NCBI RefSeq assembly: GCF_947489255.1
Contig: NZ_CANLCY010000005.1
Location: 248,001 to 312,000 of the forward strand
Length of the DNA stretch: 64,000 nucleotides
Source: an uncultured Microbacterium sp.
Lineage (GTDB): Bacteria; Actinomycetota; Actinomycetes; Actinomycetales; Microbacteriaceae
Reading direction: 5' to 3'
A program made the position numbers and the translations under genes. Position 1 is the first letter of the stretch; every line of letters starts with the position of its first letter. Below the pieces are notes generated by a model. The model saw only the letters and a list, made by a program, of their open reading frames with translations, made no database searches and was not told the DNA's origin. Positions 15,079-23,818 of this stretch are shown here, piece after piece.

Positions 15079-15318
15079 GCAAGTCGGACGGCATGGCCCC
15101 GGGCCTGTCGCCGGAGGATCAAGCCAGAGCCCGTGCGGCGATGGAGAACCTCCGGCGCCGGCATGAGGAGGGAATGTACCGTGGTCGGCCCGCCATTCCG
15201 GAGAAGACCGACAGTATGGTTCCCGGGATCAGCGTCGTCCGTCCGGCACCCGGCCCCCCCCCCCCCTGTGCCGTTCGACGCCGATGGTGAAGAAGAGGAA
15301 GATGACGTGAATGACTGA
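15075..15318 (+). pseudogene. small acidic protein gene with frameshifting C-run, candidate immunity gene
   Basis: Starts with ATG overlapping the toxin stop. The first 58 or so residues are hydrophilic (MSKSDGMAPGLSPEDQARAR). The frame then enters a run of 13 C (15254-15266) and continues as PPPPCAVRRRW to a stop at 15290. With 12 C it would continue as PVPFDADGEEEEDDVND and end at 15318, seven bases into the next gene. Position suggests an immunity or partner protein, but no family was recognised. A sequencing error in the homopolymer or genuine slippage are both possible. Confidence 0.5.
15254..15266 (+). repeat. homopolymeric tract of 13 C
   Basis: Thirteen consecutive C inside a coding sequence, the longest homopolymer I noticed. 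One fewer C restores the downstream acidic reading frame. Confidence 0.85.
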
Positions 15319-15814
15319 TCCCGGCGAGGCGGCACTCAGGTTCCTGCGCGCACTCGAACGGCTGCCCCCGTACACCGGGATCGTCTTCCACGGACTGCCC
15401 TAGGTTCCTTCGCTCGCGCCGGCCCGCTGGACACGCGGGGTCACCGCGACGAGCAAGGACCCTCGCATCGCGACCGAGAATTTCTCGACCCCGGTCGTCG
15501 TCGCGATCGTCAGCCGCACGGGCCGCGACATCTCGTTCCTGTCCGCTCAGCAGGCTGAGCAGGAGGTCGTGCTCCCGCCCGAGACCGTCCTCCTCGAAGT
15601 GGCCCGAACGACGTTGGACGATGGACGCCCCGTGGTCATCGCCGAGCAACTCGCCGATCCGGACCCCGCCGCCGCGCTCCCGCCCACGCTCGACGATCTC
15701 GTGGCGCACGTCCGCGAGACCCTGCACGCCGCACGAGCTCAGCCCGCCGTGGCGATCACGACCCCGGGGAAGTTCGTCGAGCCGCTCTTCTTCCTCACGG
15801 ATGGCGACGGGTGA
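15311..15814 (+). pseudogene. second ADP-ribosyltransferase-like gene, interrupted by TAG
   Basis: The frame opens with ATG at 15311 and would encode 167 residues, but TAG at 15401-15403 stops it after 30. Downstream the same frame remains open and protein-like to 15814. The layout mirrors the toxin tip before it: YTGIVFHGLP (His where the tip has the catalytic Arg), GVTATSKDPRIA, and an AEQEVVLPPETV loop. The product would therefore be a catalytically doubtful ADP-ribosyltransferase fold. It could be a decayed duplicate toxin or a decoy/immunity protein. An internal start at 15569 gives only 81 residues. Confidence 0.5.
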
Positions 15815-15856
15815 GACCGGCATGGATCACTGCACGCGAACGCGGCCGCGCCAGCG

Positions 15857-16309
15857 TCACTCGCAGCGCAGGCTCGCGGTGACCGTCGCGGGATAGCGTG
15901 TCGCGTCGTCGGGCGACTCGACGATGCCGTCCTCCGGCGTCCATCCCTCGACGACCGCTGCCTCACCGTCGCTGGAAGCCACCGTCACGGCATCCCCGCG
16001 GACGGTGAGGTCGATGTCGTCGGACTCGAACGAGACCAGCACGCTCTCCGCGCAGACCCCGACCGACCCGCGCGCTCCCTCGTCGACGTTCGTACGGAAC
16101 GAGAAGGTGCCCTGCGGCTCGACCTGCACCGACGTTCCACGTGCGCCGGTGTCGTCGCAGTCGACCACGTCGGGCGTCATCGTGACCGTCTGCTCGCCGT
16201 CGGGCCCGGTCCAGGTGACGGTGACGGTGGAGGCCGAGCCGGCCGGCGCACAGCCGGCCGATGCGAGCCCCGCCGCGATGACCACGGCGGCGAGCACACG
16301 ACGCCTCAT
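15857..16309 (-). CDS. putative lipoprotein
   Basis: 150 residues. It begins MRRRVLAAVVIAAGLASAGC, a positively charged N-terminus, a hydrophobic core and a lipobox-like ASAGC ending in Cys20. The mature part is beta-rich, Thr/Val-rich and acidic, with further cysteines (VVDCDDTG, VGVCAES, SLRCE) that could form disulfides. No family was recognised. It lies between the toxin remnants and hemL and reads in the same direction as the haem genes, about 130 bases downstream of hemL. Confidence 0.7.
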   Translation of the reverse strand: MRRRVLAAVVIAAGLASAGCAPAGSASTVTVTWTGPDGEQTVTMTPDVVDCDDTGARGTSVQVEPQGTFSFRTNVDEGARGSVGVCAESVLVSFESDDIDLTVRGDAVTVASSDGEAAVVEGWTPEDGIVESPDDATRYPATVTASLRCE

Positions 16310-16437
16310 CGCGACCACGCGCCGGCTCGGCGCGGATGGGGCGCCCAGTGCTGCGGCGCCGACCAGGAATTCGATGCGGTCATCGTTCTCCCCCTCAATC
16401 GACCGTATCAAGGCGGCCGGGAGCTCGACGTTCTGGG

Positions 16438-17778
16438 CTACTGGGCCAGCAGCGTCGGATCCAGCGCCTCCGCGGCCGCCTTCGCCGCGATCGGCAGCGC
16501 CTCGAGCACGCGCTCGAGAGCGATGTCGTCGTGGGCCGCCGTGAGGAACCACGCCTCGAACACGCTCGGGGGCAGCGAGACTCCGGCATCCAGCATCGCG
16601 TGGAAGAACGGGGCGTAGCGGTACGACTGCTGCGTGAGCGCGGTCGCGTAGTCGCGGGGCACCTCGGGCAGGAAGGCGACACCGAACAGCGATCCCGCGC
16701 GCGGCACGGCGTGCACCACGCCCTCGGCGGTCAGGGCCGCATCGAGCGCGTCGGCGACGCGGCCGGCGGCGGCGTCGACCGCGGCGTACACCTCGGGCGT
16801 CGCCAGGCGCAGCGTGGCCAGGCCCGCGGCCACCGACAGCGGGTTCCCCGACAGCGTGCCCGCCTGGTACACCGGTCCGAGGGGAGCAAGGTGGTCCATG
16901 ACCTCGGCGCGGCCGGCGAGAGCGGCCAGCGGCATCCCGCCGCCGATGACCTTGCCGTACGTGAGGATGTCGGGCAGGTAGCGCTCGCCCTGCGAGGCCT
17001 GCAGGCCCCAGAAACCGGCGGGGTGCACGCGGAAGCCGGTGAGCACCTCGTCCATGATCAGCAGCGCGCCGTGGCCGTGCGCGATGTCGGCGAGCGCGGC
17101 GTTGAAGCCGGGCAGCGGCGGGACGACGCCCATGTTCGCCGAGGCCGCCTCGACGATGATCGCGGCGATGTTCTCGCCGTGCACGGAGAACACCTCGCGC
17201 ACCGCGTCGAGGTCGTTGTAGGGCAGCACGAGCGTCTGCGCCGCGATGGGCGCGGGAACCCCGGCCGAGCCGGGCAGGGCGAGGGTCGCAACGCCCGAGC
17301 CCGCGGCGGCCAGCAGCCCGTCGGAGTGCCCGTGGTAGTGCCCCGCGAACTTGATCAGCAGGTCGCGACCGGTGACGCCGCGCGCGAGACGGATCGCCGT
17401 CATCGTCGCCTCGGTGCCGGTCGAGACCAGACGCACCTTCTCGATCGGCTTCAGATCGCCGACCTGCACGCGCTGCGCGACGAGGTCGGCGAGCTCCACC
17501 TCGGCCCCCGTCGGCGCACCGAACGACAGACCTCGGGATGCCGCGGACTGCACCGCGCCGACCACCTCGGGGTGCGCGTGGCCGAGCAGGGCCGGACCCC
17601 ACGACGCGACGAGGTCGACGTATTCGCGACCCGCGGCATCCGTGATGCGCGGACCCGACGCCGACTGCACGAACCGCGGCGTACCGCCGACGGAGCCGTA
17701 GGCGCGCACGGGCGAGTTCACCCCGCCCGGGATGACGTCCTTGGCGCGGGCGAACCACTGGTCGTTGAGATCGGTCAT
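16438..17778 (-). CDS. hemL: glutamate-1-semialdehyde 2,1-aminomutase
   Basis: 446 residues. This PLP enzyme turns glutamate-1-semialdehyde into 5-aminolevulinate, the second step of the C5 haem route started by HemA. Motifs: [21 protein letters not shown] near the N-terminus, [36 protein letters not shown] and the PLP-binding Lys in [16 protein letters not shown] chose ATG 17778 over ATG 17787: AAGAAT lies seven bases before it, and the spacer is the same GGATGCC word seen before hemE. It is the last gene of the minus-strand hemQ-C-D-B-L run, separated from hemB by about 180 bases. Confidence 0.93.
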   Translation of the reverse strand: MTDLNDQWFARAKDVIPGGVNSPVRAYGSVGGTPRFVQSASGPRITDAAGREYVDLVASWGPALLGHAHPEVVGAVQSAASRGLSFGAPTGAEVELADLVAQRVQVGDLKPIEKVRLVSTGTEATMTAIRLARGVTGRDLLIKFAGHYHGHSDGLLAAAGSGVATLALPGSAGVPAPIAAQTLVLPYNDLDAVREVFSVHGENIAAIIVEAASANMGVVPPLPGFNAALADIAHGHGALLIMDEVLTGFRVHPAGFWGLQASQGERYLPDILTYGKVIGGGMPLAALAGRAEVMDHLAPLGPVYQAGTLSGNPLSVAAGLATLRLATPEVYAAVDAAAGRVADALDAALTAEGVVHAVPRAGSLFGVAFLPEVPRDYATALTQQSYRYAPFFHAMLDAGVSLPPSVFEAWFLTAAHDDIALERVLEALPIAAKAAAEALDPTLLAQ

Positions 17779-17962
17779 GGCATCCATTCTTCCGGGCGCG
17801 CGCGGGTGTCGGCTCCGCGCGGGTGAGCTTCGCTGCCGCTCACCCGCGTGAGCCGCCAAGATTCGTCGCCTCTGAGGCGGTCGAAGCGACACATTCTGGC
17901 GACTCACGTCGGCGCGCGCGTCAGCGCGGCGCGCCGCACGAGCGCGCGTCAGCGGGCGGGGC

Positions 17963-18942
<980 letters not shown>

Positions 18943-18946
<4 letters not shown>

Positions 18947-19758
18947 GAAGTCGATTCGTCGGTGGTCAGGGGGAAACGGGCGACCGCCTCGATGAGGGAG
19001 TCGACGGTCTGCCTGTCGGCCACGACGTCGACGCTCAGTCCGGCGCGCTTGGCGTCTTTGGCCGTGCGGGGTCCGATCGCCGCGATGACCGTGGATGCCG
19101 GGATCTCGGGGAACTGCTCGACCACCTGCTCCGCCACCGAACCACTGGTGACGAGGATGGCGTTGATACGACCCGAGTGCACGTCGGTCGCGATCTTCTC
19201 GGTCACCGGCACGCCCACCGTGCGGTACGCCACGACGCTGCGCACGTCGTGCCCGGCCTCGATCAGCAGGCGCGTGAGGACCGGCTTGGCGATCTCGCTG
19301 CGCAGGGTGAGGACCTTGCGCGGCTCGGTCTCGATCTCGATCATCTGCTCGGCCATCCCCTGCGCCGAGTTGTCGCGCTCGGGCACGAGGTCGACGCGGT
19401 AGCCGACGGCCTGCATCGCCGCGGCGGTGGTCTCGCCGACGACGGCGACCTTCGTCTCGGCGGGGATGACGGCCTTGTACGCGTACAGGACGTCGACGGT
19501 GGTGGCACTGGTGAGCGTGAGCCAGTCGAAGGCACCGGCTGCGAGATCGGCGAGCGCCTCGTCGAGGGTCGCCTGATCGTTGGTCGGGGCGAAGTTGATC
19601 AGCGGCGCGATGACCGGGACGGCCCCCAGCTGTCGCAGGCTCGCCGCCACGCCGTCGCCCCAGGGGCCACCACGTGGCACGAGGACGCGTCGTCCGCTCA
19701 GCGGCTTCGGCACGCCGCCCGTGGTCGGGTTCGGCGTGTTCCAGTGGCCTTCATTCAT
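18943..19758 (-). CDS. hemD: uroporphyrinogen-III synthase
   Basis: 271 residues. It closes and rearranges hydroxymethylbilane into uroporphyrinogen III. The family is poorly conserved, but [20 protein letters not shown] at the N-terminus, [41 protein letters not shown] and [27 protein letters not shown] fit the two-domain fold. Its place between hemC and hemB, overlapping both by four bases, makes the assignment firm. Confidence 0.9.
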
Positions 19759-20753
19759 GTGGTCGACTCTCGTGGTGCCAGGTCGGCCGCCCCACGTTCG
19801 AGCAACCGACGCGCGGCTTCTCGGCCCGCTCGCGCCGCTCGCGCGATCGGTCCCCCGTCGTCGGCAGCATCCGCTCCATTGCCACTGCCCGTTTCCCCAC
19901 CATACCCCGGTGCGAGCCGCACGGTCCGGTCGATACCGATCCGTTGCGTGCCGTCGAGGGCGTACACCACGGCGCGCAGCCGCAGGTCGCCCCCGGCCAG
20001 CGACGCGTGAGTGCCGACCGGCGCGCTGCACCCGGCGTCGAGGGCGTTCAGCACCACGCGCTCCGCCGTGATCGCGACGCGGGTGTCCTCGTCGTCGAGT
20101 TGCGCGAGGGCGGCGTGCACCTCCGGGTCGATGTCGCTGCGGGTCTCGATCGCCAGAGAACCCTGCCCGGGCGCGGTGGGCCATTCCGCCAGGCCCAGAG
20201 CCTCGGCGTGCAGGCCGCCGAGGTCGCCGCCGAGGCGCGAGATGCCCGCGGCGGCGAGGATCACGGCATCCAGCTCTCCGTCGCGCACGCGCGCGAGACG
20301 CGAGTCGACGTTGCCGCGGATGTCGCGGATGTCGAGCCGCGGGTTGTGCCGCAGCGCCTGCGCGACGCGGCGGGGCGAGCCCGTGCCGACGCGCGACCCC
20401 GGGGCGAGGGCGCCGAGGGGGGTGCCGTCACGGGTGACCACGACGTCGCGCGCGTCTTCCCGCGGCGGCGTCGCGGCGATCACGAGCCCGTCGGGCTGCA
20501 CGGTGGGCAGGTCTTTGAGCGAGTGCACGAGGAAGTCGCAGCGATCGGCGGCGAGCGCCTCGCGCAGGCCGTTCGCGAACACCCCGCGGCCGCCGAGCTG
20601 CGACAGCGACGCGCGGTTCACGTCGCCCTCCGACACGATCGGCACGAGCTCGACCGCGCGACCGGATGCCGCGGCCACGGCGTCGGCGACCATCTGCGAC
20701 TGCGCCATCGCCAGGGTGCTGCGACGCGTACCGAGCCGCAGAGGCGCGCTCAC
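19755..20753 (-). CDS. hemC: hydroxymethylbilane synthase (porphobilinogen deaminase)
   Basis: 332 residues. It polymerises four porphobilinogens on a dipyrromethane cofactor. Motifs: LRLGTRRSTLAMAQSQ, HSLKDLPTVQPDGL, GSRVGTGSPRRVAQAL, DIRGNVDSRLARVRDGELDAVILAAAG and the cofactor-binding cysteine in LDAGCSAPVGTHA. The GTG start shares bases with the hemQ stop. The C-terminus carries a Gly/Asp/Ala stretch of about 15 residues (GGETGSGNGADAADDGG), probably disordered. Confidence 0.95.
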   Translation of the reverse strand: MSAPLRLGTRRSTLAMAQSQMVADAVAAASGRAVELVPIVSEGDVNRASLSQLGGRGVFANGLREALAADRCDFLVHSLKDLPTVQPDGLVIAATPPREDARDVVVTRDGTPLGALAPGSRVGTGSPRRVAQALRHNPRLDIRDIRGNVDSRLARVRDGELDAVILAAAGISRLGGDLGGLHAEALGLAEWPTAPGQGSLAIETRSDIDPEVHAALAQLDDEDTRVAITAERVVLNALDAGCSAPVGTHASLAGGDLRLRAVVYALDGTQRIGIDRTVRLAPGYGGETGSGNGADAADDGGPIARAARAGREAARRLLERGAADLAPRESTT

Positions 20754-21421
20754 TGGAGGATCTCGGGGATCTCGTCGAGCGTCACGAGACGGCCGGTGTA
20801 GAACGGCACCTCCTCGCGCACGTGGCGACGGGCCTCGGTGTACCGCAGGTCGCGCATCATGTCGACGAGATCGGTGAGCACGTCCGCCTCCATGGGCAGG
20901 AGCCACTCGTAGTCGCCGAGGGCGAAGGATGCCACGGTGTTGGCGATGACGCCCTTGTAGACGCTGCCCTTCTTGCCGTGCTCGATGAGCATCTCGCGAC
21001 GCTCCGCCTCGGGCAGCAGGTACCACTCATAGCTGCGCACGAACGGGTACAGGCACAGCCACTGCTGCGCCTCGATGCCGCGGAGGAATCCGGGGACGTG
21101 CGAGCGGTTGAACTCCGCATCCCGGTGCACGCCCATCGCGTTCCACGTGGGCAGGAGGTTCTTCAGCAGATCGGTGCGACGCAGGCGCCGGAGGTCGCGC
21201 TGCAGCGCCTGCGGGTCTTCGCCGTGGAGCCAGACCATGAGGTCGGCGTCGGCGCGCAGACCGCTGACGTCATAGAAGCCGCGGACGGTGACGCCGTCCG
21301 CCTCGATCAGCGACACGAGGTCGGCGAGCTCGGTGGACTCGGCGGCGGTCACCGGGTTCTCGGGGTCGCGGCGGAAGACCGCCCACAGCGTGTAGACGGA
21401 GGAGGAGCTGTCGTGGGACAT
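20750..21421 (-). CDS. hemQ: coproheme decarboxylase (chlorite-dismutase family)
   Basis: 223 residues. HemQ/ChdC removes two propionate carboxyls from coproheme to give haem b in the coproporphyrin-dependent route of Gram-positive bacteria. Visible features are YTLWAVFRRDP at the N-terminus, FYDVSGLRADADLMVWLHG, YPFVRSYEWYLL (with the region of the catalytic Tyr), the GKKGSVYKGVIANTVASFALGDYEW segment and a C-terminal FYTGRLV. It starts the hemQ-C-D-B-L run; the ATG at 21421 follows GAGACT by six bases. Its presence implies that the window's HemY makes coproporphyrin rather than protoporphyrin. Confidence 0.92.
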   Translation of the reverse strand: MSHDSSSSVYTLWAVFRRDPENPVTAAESTELADLVSLIEADGVTVRGFYDVSGLRADADLMVWLHGEDPQALQRDLRRLRRTDLLKNLLPTWNAMGVHRDAEFNRSHVPGFLRGIEAQQWLCLYPFVRSYEWYLLPEAERREMLIEHGKKGSVYKGVIANTVASFALGDYEWLLPMEADVLTDLVDMMRDLRYTEARRHVREEVPFYTGRLVTLDEIPEILQ

Positions 21422-21582
21422 GTACCCAGTCTCGTCCGGTCGGCGTGGCGCTCCAAACCGGTTGACTCACCGGTGAAGCACCCCCGCGCCCCTCGAGGCG
21501 AAGGGGAGGGGCTGCGGGCCGCCCGCGCGCCTTGGTACTGTGCGACGACGGCGTCGGGGGACGCCCGCCGAAGGGGTGCCCG

Positions 21583-22371
21583 ATGTGGCTCTACGACCTG
21601 CCCATGTCCGTGGGCCTGCCGCTGTTCATCGTGCTGGTGGTGGGCGGCTCGTGCGTGATCCTGCTGGTCCTGCGCACCTGGGTCTTCCGCGTCGCTCCGC
21701 AGGGTGAGGAGTGGGACCGCGTGCTCAGCTACGCGGTCGGCGCGTACGGCGTCTTCTACGGCGTGACGCTCGCTCTCATCGCCGCGGCCGCCTACGGCAA
21801 CTTCACCGAGGTCGACGGGGTGGTGCTCCAGGAGTCGTCGTCGCTGGCATCCCTCTATCGAACGGCTGCGCTGCTCCCCGATCCGCAGGGCGACGAGCTG
21901 CAGAACCAGATCGTGCAGTACACGCGCAACGTGATCGACCTCGATTGGCCGATGCAGCGGCGCCTGGAGATCCCCTCCGAGACGGATGCCAACATCTCCG
22001 CGATGCAGCAGGCCATCGGCCAGGTGCAGCCGACGACGGCCGCCGAGACCCTCTACGTGCAGCAGTCGCTGGATCAGTTCCAGCTGCTCGTGGAGAACCG
22101 CCGCGACCGCATCGCGCTGACCCACCTCGCCCTGCCCAGCGTTCTGTGGATCGTGCTGAGCGTCGGTGCCGTGCTGAATGCGATCCTCATCGCCCTGATC
22201 GAGGTGCGGAACCTGCGCGTCCACCTGCTCATGTCGAGCCTGCTCGCCCTGTTCGTGGCGCTGCTGCTGTACGCCATCGCCGGATTCGACCACGCGTACG
22301 CGGGTCCGATCGCGGTGACGCCGGAGTACTTCGAGGATCTGCTGCGGGGACTGTTCGCGAACGAGCCGTGA
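21583..22371 (+). CDS. DUF4239-like (bestrophin-like) membrane protein
   Basis: 262 residues with four hydrophobic helices: two near the N-terminus (SVGLPLFIVLVVGGSCVILLVL and AYGVFYGVTLALIAAAAYG) and two near the C-terminus (SVLWIVLSVGAVLNAILIALI, LMSSLLALFVALLLYAIAGFDH), separated by a soluble helical domain. This arrangement is that of DUF4239 proteins, related by annotation to bestrophin channels; function unproven. It is the only plus-strand gene inside the haem cluster, divergent from hemQ. AAGGGG precedes the ATG by six bases. Confidence 0.75.
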   Translation: MWLYDLPMSVGLPLFIVLVVGGSCVILLVLRTWVFRVAPQGEEWDRVLSYAVGAYGVFYGVTLALIAAAAYGNFTEVDGVVLQESSSLASLYRTAALLPDPQGDELQNQIVQYTRNVIDLDWPMQRRLEIPSETDANISAMQQAIGQVQPTTAAETLYVQQSLDQFQLLVENRRDRIALTHLALPSVLWIVLSVGAVLNAILIALIEVRNLRVHLLMSSLLALFVALLLYAIAGFDHAYAGPIAVTPEYFEDLLRGLFANEP

Positions 22372-22479
22372 GCCGGGGTCGCGGCATCCGCCCCGGACGA
22401 ACCGTCCCGCGGAGTCCGCACCCGACACGCCGCCCCGACGCCCCGCCGCACGGCGCGCCGCGGGCAGAGTCCGCAGGAC

Positions 22480-22573
22480 GGCACGCCCCGGGGACGGCGG
22501 CACGGCCCGGGAATGTCGGCACGGCCCCGGAACGGCGGCACGGCCCCGGGAACGACCGCACGGCCCGGAAACG
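22480..22573. repeat. degenerate tandem repeats of about 20 bp
   Basis: Roughly five copies of a GGCACGGCCCCGGAAC-like unit follow the DUF4239 stop and run up to the terminator hairpin. Units differ by one to three bases; no spacers of CRISPR type are present. Confidence 0.6.
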
Positions 22574-22615
22574 ACGAAGCGGCCCGACCCCCGGTGAGGG
22601 GGCGGGCCGCTTCGT
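22574..22615. terminator. bidirectional terminator hairpin
   Basis: ACGAAGCGGCCCG (22574-22586) pairs with the CGGGCCGCTTCGT arm ending at 22615; ACCCCC/GGGGGC adds to the inner stem. It lies between two converging genes. No long U-tract, as is usual at high G+C. Confidence 0.65.
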
Positions 22616-22621
22616 GACGTC

Positions 22622-22900
22622 TCAGCGCGTGTAGGCGCGCACGAGTCCCCAGACGGCGACGCCGACGAGGGCGGCGACACCCGCCACGGCGGCCGCAGCC
22701 ACCCCGGGGTTGCGCTGCGCCTTCTCACGCACGTCGTGGACCGTGCGATCGACGGCGTCACTCGCGCGGCGGGGGATGTTGGCCTTGACCTCGATGGCCG
22801 CGAGAGCGGCCTTCAGCTCGGCGCGGGCCGACTCGACCGGGTCGGTGATGCCCAACGGCACCGCGGTGCGGGGCACGGGGACGGGGCGCTCAATACTCAT
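22622..22900 (-). CDS. DUF3618-like small membrane protein
   Basis: 92 residues. A soluble N-terminal part contains DPVESARAELKAALAAIE, typical of DUF3618 proteins, followed by an amphipathic helix with VDRTVHDVREKAQRNPG and one C-terminal membrane helix (VAAAAVAGVAALVGVAVWGLV). Together with the two upstream genes it forms a small operon also seen in other Actinobacteria as envelope-associated proteins of unknown function. It overlaps the holin-like gene by 11 bases. Confidence 0.7.
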   Translation of the reverse strand: MSIERPVPVPRTAVPLGITDPVESARAELKAALAAIEVKANIPRRASDAVDRTVHDVREKAQRNPGVAAAAVAGVAALVGVAVWGLVRAYTR

Positions 22901-23300
22901 CGCGGGCCTCCTTGACGATGCGGACGTCTTCGGCGATGGCCTTGCCCGGGTTCTCGCGGCTCGAGAGCTTCTTGATCCGCAGGTAGCCCAGCAGCGCCAG
23001 GATCGCCGTGATCACGACCATCACGCCGAAGACGACGAGGGCCGACAGCCAGACGGGCCACCACGACGAGAGCCCGGCGATCACGAACGCGAAGAACACC
23101 GGCACGGCCCAGAACAGCACGATGAGGGCGCCGACGAACCAGCCGGCGCCGATACCGGCATCCTTCGCCGTGCGCTGCGCCCACGCCTTCGCGCCGTTGA
23201 TCTCGGCGACGACGAGGTTGCGCACCAGCTCGGGGATGTCGCCGAGCAGCTCGAACAGGCTGTCGTCGGAACGATCGCGGAATCCGCGCGGAGTGGTCAT
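22890..23300 (-). CDS. phage holin family protein (actinobacterial holin-X type)
   Basis: 136 residues. An N-terminal soluble helix (SLFELLGDIPELVRNLVVAEINGAK) precedes two long membrane helices (GAGWFVGALIVLFWAVPVFFAFVIAG and PVWLSALVVFGVMVVITAILALLGY) and a basic C-terminal tail. This is the DUF1469/holin-X pattern. The name does not imply a phage; such genes are common in actinobacterial chromosomes next to DUF3618 genes. Role unproven, probably in the envelope. Confidence 0.75.
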   Translation of the reverse strand: MTTPRGFRDRSDDSLFELLGDIPELVRNLVVAEINGAKAWAQRTAKDAGIGAGWFVGALIVLFWAVPVFFAFVIAGLSSWWPVWLSALVVFGVMVVITAILALLGYLRIKKLSSRENPGKAIAEDVRIVKEARDEY

Positions 23301-23304
23301 GCGG

Positions 23305-23706
23305 TCAGCTCCCGGACGAGGTGGAGCCGCTCTTGGCCGCGCGGGCGCGCGTGGTCGCGGACTTCTCGGCCTGCTTGGCGTCGTCGACGGCGTCTTCGAC
23401 GACGTCGGCCACCTCGTCGGCGGAGCGCTTGGCGGCACGGCCCGCGCGCTCGGCGCGCTCCTGCACGGTGCCCGAACCGGACGCCGCGGTGGTGACGGAC
23501 TTCGCGCCCTTCCACACCACGCCGGGCACGGACTTGAGAGCCGAGACGCCGAGCGCCTTCACCTTCTCGACCTGTCCCTGGACGGCGGGCTGGCTCCAGA
23601 CCTTTTCGGCCTGCTCCTTGATCTGCTCGTACCGCTGGCGGCCGGCGCGTGCTCCGAGCACGTAGCCCGCCACGAGTCCGACGACGAGTGCTGCTTTGCC
23701 CCTCAT
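23305..23706 (-). CDS. YtxH-like membrane-anchored protein
   Basis: 133 residues. One N-terminal membrane helix (MRGKAALVVGLVAGYVLGARAG) is followed by a KEQAEKVWSQPAVQGQVEKVKALG amphipathic helix and an Ala/Lys/Glu-rich, likely disordered tail. This resembles YtxH-type stress proteins, with GYVLGARAGRQRYEQI as the recognisable signature. First gene of the three-gene membrane operon; GAGG lies before the ATG. Confidence 0.65.
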   Translation of the reverse strand: MRGKAALVVGLVAGYVLGARAGRQRYEQIKEQAEKVWSQPAVQGQVEKVKALGVSALKSVPGVVWKGAKSVTTAASGSGTVQERAERAGRAAKRSADEVADVVEDAVDDAKQAEKSATTRARAAKSGSTSSGS

Positions 23707-23818
23707 GGGGTCTCCTCACGCTCGTTCGAGTGGTGGTCGAGTCTCACAGTAGTCATGTATGCCGCATCCGGCATCCGCCCTTGACAGGCGGCGTCGCATG
23801 GCCGACGGTGAGGGTCCG

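Noticed and set aside
20750..21421. True chlorite dismutase
   Set aside because: Its place at the head of hem genes and the YEWY-type motif point to the coproheme decarboxylase branch.
22480..22573. Possible CRISPR array
   Set aside because: Units are about 20 bp, directly adjacent and degenerate, with no spacers of constant length and no cas genes nearby.
22890..23300. Prophage, because of the holin-family gene
   Set aside because: No phage structural, integrase or lysis genes surround it; holin-X/DUF3618/YtxH genes are normal chromosomal neighbours in Actinobacteria.
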